DNA of 8,670 nt from a bacterium (Candidatus Gribaldobacteria) CG10_big_fil_rev_8_21_14_0_10_37_21 (GTDB taxonomy: Bacteria; Patescibacteriota; Minisyncoccia; Minisyncoccales; CG1-02-41-26), in NCBI GenBank assembly GCA_002773495.1, contig PFAX01000022.1, positions 1 through 8,670 on the forward strand, given 5' to 3'. The notes beneath the pieces were generated by a model. It ran no database searches. It saw only the letters and a list, made by a program, of their open reading frames with translations, and was not told the origin of the DNA. Shown here piece by piece: positions 1 to 7,382 of the stretch. The stretch's first letter is position 1. Each line of letters begins with the position of its first letter. Both the position numbers and the translations under genes were made by a program.

Positions 1-47
1 CCTGTCCCGTTGCACTTGGGGGGTGAATGCACTTTCCGCGAAAACAT
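1..47 (-). other. 5' end of an unidentified transcription unit, cut by the window edge
   Basis: This stretch lies just downstream of a strong minus-strand promoter and runs off the left edge. An ATG at 47-45 opens a frame reading MFSRKVHSPPKCNGTG to the edge, but it sits only 4 nt after the -10 box. The usual start point (about base 45) would fall inside that ATG. A structural RNA, or a protein that starts beyond the window, is therefore at least as likely. On the minus strand, bases 31-11 can fold into a short hairpin (TGCATT against AATGCA-like arms with one bulge) whose loop is CACCCCCC. I do not recognise the sequence. It does not match the 5' ends of tmRNA, RNase P RNA or SRP RNA as I know them. 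Confidence 0.3.
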
Positions 48-51
48 AAAA

Positions 52-80
52 ATAATAGCATAATACTGGCAAAATGTCAA
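52..80 (-). promoter_or_regulatory. Sigma70-type promoter of the left-edge unit
   Basis: On the minus strand, a perfect TTGACA (80-75) is followed by a 17-nt spacer and TATTAT (57-52), five of six matches to the -10 consensus. It follows the rpoC terminator by about 50 bp and points away from rpoC, so it starts a new unit in the same direction. The -10 box is only 4 nt from the first ATG. That suggests either a non-coding product or a start codon further left. Confidence 0.65.
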
Positions 81-128
81 TAGCTGGACTATTTTATAAA
101 AAAACCTTCTTTATTATAACACAAGGCA

Positions 129-162
129 AAACTAAAACCAGCTTAAAAGCTGGTTTTAGTTT
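129..162 (-). terminator. Intrinsic terminator of the rpoB-rpoC operon
   Basis: A perfect inverted repeat of 16 bp with a 2-nt centre (AA at 145-146) starts 12 nt after the rpoC stop codon. The core is AACCAGC against GCTGGTT, flanked by A/T pairs. On the minus strand the 3' arm ends in UUUUAGUUUU and then UGCC, so the U-tract is partly built into the stem and is interrupted. The hairpin is symmetrical, but in the plus direction it is followed by only a short mixed run, so the minus orientation is preferred. Confidence 0.75.
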
Positions 163-173
163 AAATGTTAGCT

Positions 174-3100
174 TTAGCCGTTTTGGCGACGAAAGCTCGT
201 GCCAGCTGGAATTAAGCGGCCGATAATAACATTTTCTTTTAAGCCCCTTAATTTATCTTCGGCCCCTGAAAGGGCAGCTGAAATCAAAACTCGAGATGTC
301 TCTTGAAATGAGGCCGATGATAAAAAGCTATCCGAGGTTAAGGCCACCCTGGAGATGCCAAGCAAAATCGTTTTGGCCTTAACTGGGTTTTTGCCTTCTT
401 TTTTAATTTTTTGGTTTGCCTCTGTAATGGCTGACTTAGCGACAATTTGGCCTGGCACCCAGGGCCCATCACCTGGATCAATAATCCGCGCCCTTGAGAA
501 CATCTGCCTGACAATCACTTCTAAATGTTTGTCATGAATGTTAATCCCTTCAGCTGAATAAATCCTTTGCACTTCTTGAACAATATACCTTTGGGCCCTT
601 TCTTGGGTAGTTAATTTATATAATTTCTTCAAGTCCAAACTGCCCTGACAAATCCCTTGGCCAGCTTTAACCACGTCGCCTTTCTTAACAAAAACCTCAA
701 TATCAAGGGGAAGGCGGTATTCTAAAATTTCCTCTTTATCTTTTTTAATTTTAGAAGGGGAAGCCACTTTAATTTTGCCTTGTTCTAAATCAACCTCTTT
801 AACGATACCATCGTTTAAAATAATCACGGACTCACCCTTAGGTACTCTGGTTTCAAAAATTTCTTCAACCCGAGGTAAACCCCTTGTAATGTCACCAACG
901 CTTGATACACCCCCAGTATGAAAGGTTCTCATTGTTAATTGGGTGCCGGGTTCACCAATTGATTGAGCGGCAATCACGCCAACAGTTGCCCCTGGCTCAA
1001 CCAAATCATTTCGGCCCATATCCCAACCATAACATTTTTGGCAAACCTTTCGCCGACTCTTACAAGTTAAGGGTGAAAAGACCTTAACTGATTTTATTTC
1101 TTCTGTTCCATCAATTAGTTTTGCCTGGGTCCAGTTTATCGCTTGGTTTTTCTTAATAATTATTTCTTTGGTTTTAGGATGCTTCAAATCAGCAGCTGCA
1201 ATTCTTCCTACTATTTTTAAACGAAAATCCTGACCAATTTCTTCGGCTTCCTCTTTGAAAACTTCAAAGCCAATTGCGTCTTTGCAATCTTTTTCAGAAA
1301 TAATCATTTCATGTGCCACATCAACCAGCCGTCTCGTTAAATAGCCAGAGGCCGAAGTTCGCAAGGCCGTGTCTGATGTGCCCTTACGAGCACCATGAGT
1401 TGAAATAAAATATTCAAGTACATCAAAACCCTCTTTAAAAGAGTGCTTAATGGGCAATTCAATAATTCTGCCAGAGGGGGAAGTAACTAAACCCTTCATC
1501 CCAGCCATTTGAACAGGTTGAGCCCAAGAACCTCTCGCTCCCGAATCAATCATTGAGAAAACCGAACCCTCTTTAGGCAATGTTAAAGGGATCATCTTTT
1601 CAATCTTTTCTTTAACTGTTTGCCAAATTTCAATTAATTTAGTTGATCTTTCTTTGCTTGACAAAAACCCTTTTTCAAAATGGCTTTCAATTTTTTCTAC
1701 TTCTGCCTCCGCTGTTTCAACTAAGGCCTTTTTCCCAGCAGGCACAATTAAATCATCCATGCCCCAGGAAATGCCTGATAAGGTGGAATATTCAAAACCC
1801 ATCGCTTTTATTTTATCTAAGGTTTCTTGAACTTCTTTTTTAGGTAAAACTTCAATTAAAGCACTAATAATCCGAGACATTTTCTTGGATGTCATTTGGT
1901 CGTTAACAAACGGATAGCTTTTTAGTAAGGCCTCGTTAAATAAAACTCTCCCACAACTTGTTTCAACAAGCTCTTTTTTGCCCTCTTCATTTGTCAATAA
2001 AACCCTGACTTTAGCTCGTAAAGAAATATGCCCTAGGGATTCAGCGATTATAACTTCTTCTTCTGTTGAAAAATACTTACCCTCGCCCTTAGCCCCCTCT
2101 GTTAGGCCTGTCATATAATAGCAACCCAAAGTCATATCCTTGGTAGGCACTGCAATAGGTAAGCCGTCAGCTGGCTTCAAGAGATTTTTAGAGGCAAGCA
2201 TTAAATTTTTGGCCTCATCTTGGGCTTGCTTTGATAAAGGTAAATAAACGCCCATTTGGTCACCGTCAAAGTCGGCATTAAAAGCCGAGCAGACCATCGG
2301 GTGCAATCTTAAGGCCTCACCTTCAACCAAACGTGGCTCAAAGGCCTGAATACCTAGCCGATGTAAAGTTGGGGCTCTGTTTAATAAAACGGCTTTGCCT
2401 TTAACAATTTCTTCTAAAGATGCCCAAACCTCGTCAATCCCTTCTTCAATCAAACGAGCTGCCCCCCTGATGTTATAGGCAAGCTCCTTGTCTAAAAGGG
2501 TTTTAATAACAAATGGTCTGAAAAGCTCTAAGGCCATAATTTTAGGCAAACCACATTCATAAAGGGCTAATTCAGGGCCAGGCACAATCACGGATCTTCC
2601 TGAATAGTCAACCCTTTTACCCAATAAATTTCTTCTAAACCTGCCCTGTTTGCCAGCTAAAATATCAGCCAATGACTTGAGCGTTCTTTTCCCGCCGGTT
2701 GAGGCCTGGGTTGTCACTTGGCCTTTGCGCATTTTATTATCAAACAAGGCATCGACTGCTTCTTGAAGCATTCTTTTTTCGTTCCTGACAATAACATCAG
2801 GGGCTGAAATTTCAATTAAATATTTTAAACGGTTATTTCGGTTAATCACCCTTCTATATAAATCATTTAAGTCAGACGAGGCGTACCTACCTCCGTCTAA
2901 TTGAACCATGGGCCGTAAATCAGGCGGTAAAACAGGCAAGGATTCAAAGAACATCCATTCTGGCCTTAATTTTGCCTTTTCCATGCCTTCAAAAAGCTTC
3001 AAGCGACTTAATATTTTTTTCTTTTTAATCCCAGAAACGCCTTTGGCTTGTTCTTTTAAACTGGCTGTTTCTTTTTTTAAATCAATTTTTTCAAAAATTT

Positions 3101-3776
3101 TTCTTAAGGTTTCAGCCCCAGTGCCGGCTTCAAAAATTTCACCATATTTTAAAGAAAACTCTCTGAACTCTGATTCAGTTAAAATGGTTAGGGGCTCAAT
3201 AGTTAAAATTTCATCTTTTCTTAGTTGAACAATTTTTCTTAAATCTTCTTCTTGTTTTTTCTTTTCTTTAGGTGTTGTTTCTTTGGCTTTTTTAATTTCG
3301 TGGAACTTAGCTTGAAACTCTTCGTCAATTTCAGTTAAAATTGATTTTTTGGCCTCCTCGTCAACGGAAGTTATAATATAAGAAGCAAAATAAATTACTT
3401 TTTCCAGCCGTTGTAAGGGTAAATCAAGAACCATGCCAATCCTTGAGGGCACGCCCCTTAAAAACCAAATATGCGAAACCGGGCAGGCCAATTTAATGTG
3501 ACCCATTCTTTCTCTTCTTACAGCTGACCTTGTGATTTCAACTAAACACCTGTCACAAATAATCCCTTTGAATCTAATGCCTTTATACTTACCACAATAA
3601 CATTCAAAGTCCTTTGAAGGGCCAAAGATTTTCTCACAAAAAAGCCCGTCCTTTTCAGGCCGTTGAGTTCGGTAATTTATTGTTTCAGGTTTTTTGACTT
3701 CTCCATGCGACCAAGTTGCAATATCTTGGGGAGAAGCTATCTTAACCCGAATTGATTGTAGGTCTGATACCTTCAT
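174..3776 (-). CDS. rpoC: DNA-directed RNA polymerase subunit beta'
   Basis: This is the largest subunit of bacterial RNA polymerase; it carries the catalytic magnesium and builds the clamp, bridge helix and trigger loop. The 1200 residues are close to the roughly 1200 of Bacillus. Motifs in order: N-terminal zinc site C59, C61, C74, C77; clamp and rudder region with RPMVQLDGG (288-296); catalytic NADFDGDQM with D502, D504, D506; bridge-helix segment containing SGARG and GLVTSPSGRIIELPI; second zinc site C831, C905, C912, C915, whose spacing (74, 7, 3) equals that of E. coli; trigger loop with M949 and H953; and the C-terminal GLKENVIIGRLIPAG. A Lys/Glu-rich helical insert sits at about 137-195. 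The ATG start gives the family N-terminus (MKVSDLQSIRVKIASPQ), but no Shine-Dalgarno site precedes it. It lies 112 bp after rpoB with no promoter seen between them, so the two are probably cotranscribed. Confidence 0.98.
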   Translation of the reverse strand: MKVSDLQSIRVKIASPQDIATWSHGEVKKPETINYRTQRPEKDGLFCEKIFGPSKDFECYCGKYKGIRFKGIICDRCLVEITRSAVRRERMGHIKLACPVSHIWFLRGVPSRIGMVLDLPLQRLEKVIYFASYIITSVDEEAKKSILTEIDEEFQAKFHEIKKAKETTPKEKKKQEEDLRKIVQLRKDEILTIEPLTILTESEFREFSLKYGEIFEAGTGAETLRKIFEKIDLKKETASLKEQAKGVSGIKKKKILSRLKLFEGMEKAKLRPEWMFFESLPVLPPDLRPMVQLDGGRYASSDLNDLYRRVINRNNRLKYLIEISAPDVIVRNEKRMLQEAVDALFDNKMRKGQVTTQASTGGKRTLKSLADILAGKQGRFRRNLLGKRVDYSGRSVIVPGPELALYECGLPKIMALELFRPFVIKTLLDKELAYNIRGAARLIEEGIDEVWASLEEIVKGKAVLLNRAPTLHRLGIQAFEPRLVEGEALRLHPMVCSAFNADFDGDQMGVYLPLSKQAQDEAKNLMLASKNLLKPADGLPIAVPTKDMTLGCYYMTGLTEGAKGEGKYFSTEEEVIIAESLGHISLRAKVRVLLTNEEGKKELVETSCGRVLFNEALLKSYPFVNDQMTSKKMSRIISALIEVLPKKEVQETLDKIKAMGFEYSTLSGISWGMDDLIVPAGKKALVETAEAEVEKIESHFEKGFLSSKERSTKLIEIWQTVKEKIEKMIPLTLPKEGSVFSMIDSGARGSWAQPVQMAGMKGLVTSPSGRIIELPIKHSFKEGFDVLEYFISTHGARKGTSDTALRTSASGYLTRRLVDVAHEMIISEKDCKDAIGFEVFKEEAEEIGQDFRLKIVGRIAAADLKHPKTKEIIIKKNQAINWTQAKLIDGTEEIKSVKVFSPLTCKSRRKVCQKCYGWDMGRNDLVEPGATVGVIAAQSIGEPGTQLTMRTFHTGGVSSVGDITRGLPRVEEIFETRVPKGESVIILNDGIVKEVDLEQGKIKVASPSKIKKDKEEILEYRLPLDIEVFVKKGDVVKAGQGICQGSLDLKKLYKLTTQERAQRYIVQEVQRIYSAEGINIHDKHLEVIVRQMFSRARIIDPGDGPWVPGQIVAKSAITEANQKIKKEGKNPVKAKTILLGISRVALTSDSFLSSASFQETSRVLISAALSGAEDKLRGLKENVIIGRLIPAGTSFRRQNG

Positions 3777-3793
3777 AAATTAGATTAGAATGC

Positions 3794-3865
3794 AAAGACC
3801 AAAAACCAAAATGATAAATAAAAATTTAAAAATTAAAAAATGCTTTTTCCTTAATTTTGGTCTTT
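3794..3865. repeat. Imperfect palindromic A/T-rich spacer between rpoB and rpoC
   Basis: Arms AAAGACCAAAA (3794-3804) and TTTTGGTCTTT (3855-3865) are exact 11-bp reverse complements separated by 50 bp of nearly pure A/T. The interior holds further short self-complementary runs (AAATTTAAAAATT). The flank at 3866-3883 repeats TTTTTGA, so the arms continue as degenerate CAAAAAYCAAAA words. The spacer (3777-3888) has no ORF worth naming and no TTGACA-like promoter. Such degenerate palindromes are, from my general knowledge, frequent between genes in CPR genomes. It could act as an mRNA stabiliser, a weak attenuator, or simply a dispersed repeat. Confidence 0.6.
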
Positions 3866-3888
3866 AGTTTTTGATTTTTGATTTAACT

Positions 3889-6800
3889 TTATTGGTCTTC
3901 GCCAAGCACTTCCCAGCCCTCTTCTTTAGCTTGTTTTTCAGCAATTGCTACTTCTTCAGCTGAGGGCAATCTGGGCTTACTGTTTGTCTCGTCGTTCATG
4001 ATCGGGGTGCCTTTAACTTGCACATTTAAGCCCAATGATTTTAATTCAGCAACGAGTAAATTAAAGGAAGCTGGTAAATTTGGTTTTTTAATTTCTTCGC
4101 CTTTCAAAATTGCTTCATAAGTAGCTGCTCTGCCTGGGACATCATCTGACTTGATTGTTAACATTTCTTGCAAGGTATGGCTGGCACCATATGCTTCTAA
4201 TGTCCAGACCTCCATTTCACCAAACCTCTGGCCGCCAAATTGGGCCTTACCACCTAAGGGTTGCTGGGTGATTAAAGAATAAGGGCCGATTGAGCGCATA
4301 TGAACCTTATCTTCAACCATATGGATCAATTTCATTATATACATGTAGCCAACCGTCACTGCTTTGGGAAAGGGCAAACCGGTCTTGCCATCATACAGAG
4401 TTATTTGGCCTGATTCAGGTAAGCCCGCTTTTTTCAATTCCTCTTTAATATCTTTTTCGTCAGCCCCTAACATTGAAGGGGTAATCGCTAAATAGCCCAA
4501 TTCATGTGCGGCCCAACCCAAGTGGGTTTCTAAAATCTGGCCAATGTTCATCCTGGAAACTACACCCAAAGGGTTTAAAACAATATCAACTGGTGTGCCA
4601 TCAGCTAAATAAGGCATTTCTTCCTCTGGCAAAATAATTGAAACAATTCCTTTATTACCGTGCCTGCCTGCCAACTTATCACCCACCTTTACTTTTCTGA
4701 TTTGAGCGACTTCAATTTTAATCCTTTTTAAAACACCAGGCTCTAATCTGTCGCCCTTATCTCTAGAGAAAACCTTTACTTTAATCACCCGACCTCGCTT
4801 ACCGTGCTCCATCCGTAACGAGGTATCTTTAACTTCTTTAGCTTTTTCACCAAAAATAGCTTTCAAAAGCCGCTCTTCGGCAGTTAAGGTTTTTTCGCCT
4901 TTTGGTGAAATTTTACCAACTAAAATATCATTCGGCCCTGCTTGAGCACCTACTCTGACAACCCCTTCTTCATCTAAATCTTTAAGCTTATCTTCTGAAA
5001 CATTCGGAATATCACAAGTGGTCAGCTCTTCGCCCAATTTTGTATCTCTAACATCACAGGTAAAGTCCTCAATATGTAAAGAGGTAAAAGCATCTTCTTT
5101 AACTAAACGTCTTGAAACAACAATAGCATCCTCATAGTTTCCTCCCCGAAAAGGTAAGAAAGCAACAAAAATATTTCTTCCTAAGGCCAACCTGCCGTTT
5201 TCGCAAGAAGTGCCATCCGCTAAAACATCGCCTGCTTTCACTTTTTGCCCCTTTAAAGCTACAGCTCTTTGATGAGTGGCTGTATATTGGTTTCTTCTTT
5301 GAAAATTCTTTAAATCAAAAGTTAGAACCCCTTTATTAGTTTGCAGTTTAATTGTTTTACCATCAACCTCTTTAATAATCCCGGCTTCCGGGGCTGTTAA
5401 GACCTCGCCTGAGTCAAGAGCAACATTTCTTTCAACGCCAGTGCCAACTAAAGGTGCTTGAGGAATTAGCAAAGGAACTGATTGCCGTTGCATATTTGAA
5501 CCCATCAATGCCCTATTGGCATCGTCGTTTTGTAAAAAAGGAATCAAAGAAGTCGCCACCGAAAATGGTTGCTTAGAAGAAACATCAATGTAGTCAATGT
5601 CGCTCTTTTTAACTAAACGTGGCTCACCTTTCTTTCGAGCGTCAAGTTCATCGTCTAAAAACTTGCCATTAGCATCAATCTTAGCCCCTGCATGGGTAAT
5701 AATTTTTCTTTCTTCTTGAGTGGCTGTTAAATATTCGACTTCCTCTGTAACGCGAGAATTTTTTACTTTAAAATAGGGAGTTTCTAAAAAACCAAAAGGA
5801 TTAACTTGGGCAAAAGAGGCTAAGTGATTAATCAGACCAACATTCTGGCCTTCTGGGGTTTGAATGGGACAGATTCTTCCATAATGAGAGGGCTGGACAT
5901 CTCTTACTTCAAAACCAGCCCTTTCCCGAGTTAGCCCCCCAGGACCTGTGGCTGTTAAACGCCTTTTGTGCTCAATATCAGCTAAAGGATTTTCTGCATC
6001 CATAAACTGAGAAAATTGACTGGCAGCAAAAAACTCTTGAATAACCGCCATCATTGGCCTTGGGTTAACAATTTGAGATGGCGTTATGGTAGCTGCATCT
6101 AGGGTTGACATTCTATCTTTGATAATTCTTTCCATCCTCATTAAGCCAACTCTTAACCTAGAAACACAAAGCTCGGAAAAATTTCGCACCCTTCTATTGC
6201 CCAAATGATCAATTTGATCTGGCTTGGCCTCGGGGTCATTATTTAAACGAATAATTTCTCGAATAACTTCAATTACATCTTGTAAATTTAAAACTCTTTC
6301 CTCTTTAGTGATGTTCTCAGGTGAAATTTCCTTTTTAGGGTGAATTTTTTCTAAACGTTCCCAAATTTTCCACCTACCTACCTTGCTTAAATCATAACGT
6401 TGAAAATTGCAAAACATATTTAAAATCAAATCCTTGGCCGCATCAGGACCAACCAAATCGCCCGGCCTTAATTTGCGATAAATCTCAACAAAGGCATCTT
6501 CTTTGGTGGCGGCTGGGTCGCGAGATAATGTTTTTTCAATATAATCAACCTCACCCTTATTAACATCACTAAATTCTTTTTTAATTTTATCTGCTTCCCA
6601 TAAACCAAAGGCCTTAAGCATTGTGGTGGCTGCTACCTTGCGTTGCCTGTTTATTTTAATACCTAAGAATCCAGAGGTGTCGGTATCAAATTCAAGCCAA
6701 GCGCCCCTTGTGGGAATAATTTTAGCGCCAAAATAGCTTCTACCTCTAAAACTTCTTTCTGAGAAAAATACCCCAGACGATCGAATAAGTTGGGGGATAA

Positions 6801-7173
6801 CAACCCTTTCCACCCCGTTGATAATAAAAATACCGTATTCAGTCATTAAAGGGAAGTCAGCTAAAAAGACCTCTTGCTCTTTAATTTCTTCGGTCTTTAA
6901 ATTTTTTAAAGTAAATTTAACTCTTAAAGGTGAAGCGAAAGTATCATCTTCTTCTTTGGCCTCTCCTGCTGTTTTGTATTTAGGTTTTTCTAACCTAAAA
7001 CCAGCAAAACCAAGTTCAAATTGTTTGCCTGTATAATCTCTTATCGGAAACATTTCTTCAAACAATTCTTTCATTTCTCTATCCCAGAGTTGATGCCAGC
7101 CATCCCTTTGCATCTTTAAAAGATAGGGCAAATGAAAGGAGAGTTTTGATTTGGAGAAGCTTTTAGTTTGCAT
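3889..7173 (-). CDS. rpoB: DNA-directed RNA polymerase subunit beta
   Basis: This is the second-largest RNA polymerase subunit, which forms the other half of the active-site cleft and the rifamycin pocket. At 1094 residues it is shorter than in Bacillus (about 1190) or E. coli (1342). About 80 residues of the lobe are missing between RYDLSKVGR and DHLGNRR, as in the compact Thermus protein. Visible landmarks: FPLMTEYGIFIINGVERV near the N-terminus; rifampicin region around FMDAENPL (M391) and HKRRLTATGPGG (H402, T407); PIQTPEGQNVGLIN; GDKLAGRHGNKG with K833 and K841 (E. coli K1065 and K1073); H958 (E. coli H1237); and QPLGGKAQFGGQRFGEMEVW near the C-terminus. The ATG is the only plausible start: the frame upstream closes at a TAA about 80 nt away with no other ATG. 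No Shine-Dalgarno site is present. It is transcribed from the promoter at 7348-7375 and followed by rpoC. Confidence 0.98.
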   Translation of the reverse strand: MQTKSFSKSKLSFHLPYLLKMQRDGWHQLWDREMKELFEEMFPIRDYTGKQFELGFAGFRLEKPKYKTAGEAKEEDDTFASPLRVKFTLKNLKTEEIKEQEVFLADFPLMTEYGIFIINGVERVVIPQLIRSSGVFFSERSFRGRSYFGAKIIPTRGAWLEFDTDTSGFLGIKINRQRKVAATTMLKAFGLWEADKIKKEFSDVNKGEVDYIEKTLSRDPAATKEDAFVEIYRKLRPGDLVGPDAAKDLILNMFCNFQRYDLSKVGRWKIWERLEKIHPKKEISPENITKEERVLNLQDVIEVIREIIRLNNDPEAKPDQIDHLGNRRVRNFSELCVSRLRVGLMRMERIIKDRMSTLDAATITPSQIVNPRPMMAVIQEFFAASQFSQFMDAENPLADIEHKRRLTATGPGGLTRERAGFEVRDVQPSHYGRICPIQTPEGQNVGLINHLASFAQVNPFGFLETPYFKVKNSRVTEEVEYLTATQEERKIITHAGAKIDANGKFLDDELDARKKGEPRLVKKSDIDYIDVSSKQPFSVATSLIPFLQNDDANRALMGSNMQRQSVPLLIPQAPLVGTGVERNVALDSGEVLTAPEAGIIKEVDGKTIKLQTNKGVLTFDLKNFQRRNQYTATHQRAVALKGQKVKAGDVLADGTSCENGRLALGRNIFVAFLPFRGGNYEDAIVVSRRLVKEDAFTSLHIEDFTCDVRDTKLGEELTTCDIPNVSEDKLKDLDEEGVVRVGAQAGPNDILVGKISPKGEKTLTAEERLLKAIFGEKAKEVKDTSLRMEHGKRGRVIKVKVFSRDKGDRLEPGVLKRIKIEVAQIRKVKVGDKLAGRHGNKGIVSIILPEEEMPYLADGTPVDIVLNPLGVVSRMNIGQILETHLGWAAHELGYLAITPSMLGADEKDIKEELKKAGLPESGQITLYDGKTGLPFPKAVTVGYMYIMKLIHMVEDKVHMRSIGPYSLITQQPLGGKAQFGGQRFGEMEVWTLEAYGASHTLQEMLTIKSDDVPGRAATYEAILKGEEIKKPNLPASFNLLVAELKSLGLNVQVKGTPIMNDETNSKPRLPSAEEVAIAEKQAKEEGWEVLGEDQ

Positions 7174-7341
7174 GTTAGAGATTTTTAAGAAGCAACAAAC
7201 AAAACATCCCTTGGGCTTACAAGGGCTAACTAAAAATAGTTTAAAAAATAATTAACAATTTAAAAAACAAAATAGAATATTTTAAAATCTCTCTTTTCCT
7301 GTCCTCAAATATCGTGCTTCCCAAGGCAATGTTTCTAACTT
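7174..7341 (-). promoter_or_regulatory. Long structured 5' leader of rpoB
   Basis: If transcription starts about 7 nt past the -10 box (near 7341), rpoB mRNA carries an untranslated leader of roughly 168 nt. It begins with a possible small hairpin (CCAAG against CTTGG), followed by a purine-rich stretch and then an A/U-rich stretch. It ends with the hairpin at 7208-7225. Directly after that hairpin, an ATG at 7207-7205 opens a 10-codon frame (MFCLLLLKNL) whose TAA lies one base before the rpoB ATG. There is no trace of rplJ-rplL. The region could bind a regulator, but nothing identifies a ligand. Confidence 0.45.
7208..7225 (-). promoter_or_regulatory. Hairpin in the rpoB leader
   Basis: A perfect 6-bp stem, CCCTTG against CAAGGG, has a 6-nt loop (TAAGCC on the minus strand). 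It lies 34 nt before the rpoB ATG. The following RNA is U-rich but interrupted (AUGUUUUGUUUGUUGC), so it resembles a weak attenuator or pause hairpin rather than a full terminator. Confidence 0.4.
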
Positions 7342-7347
7342 GGTTTA

Positions 7348-7375
7348 ATTATACTCCTCTAAAAAAATTTGTCAA
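7348..7375 (-). promoter_or_regulatory. Consensus sigma70 promoter of rpoB-rpoC
   Basis: On the minus strand, TTGACA (7375-7370), a 16-nt spacer and TATAAT (7353-7348) match the housekeeping consensus at all twelve positions. The -35 box begins 7 nt after the stop codon of the upstream helical repeat gene. No terminator lies between that stop and the promoter, so readthrough from upstream may add to rpoBC expression. Confidence 0.9.
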
Positions 7376-7382
7376 GCCCTTT

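Noticed and set aside
1..47. 5' end of tmRNA, RNase P RNA or SRP RNA
   Set aside because: A GGAAAGU string recalls RNase P, but the flanking conserved bases do not fit. No conserved tmRNA or SRP motif is visible in this short piece.
2908..3228. 106-codon plus-strand ORF opposite rpoC
   Set aside because: It is antisense to a conserved region of rpoC, has no family resemblance, and its composition mirrors the charged coding strand. The other short plus-strand ORFs at 355, 902, 1643, 6818 and 8178 were dropped for the same reason.
174..7173. Alternative genetic code (UGA as Gly)
   Set aside because: Both polymerase genes read through fully with the standard bacterial code and end in TAA, so no recoding is needed.
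7241..7324. 27-codon minus-strand frame in the rpoB leader starting with TTG
   Set aside because: It has a rare start, no ribosome site and an A/T-driven composition, so it is probably chance.
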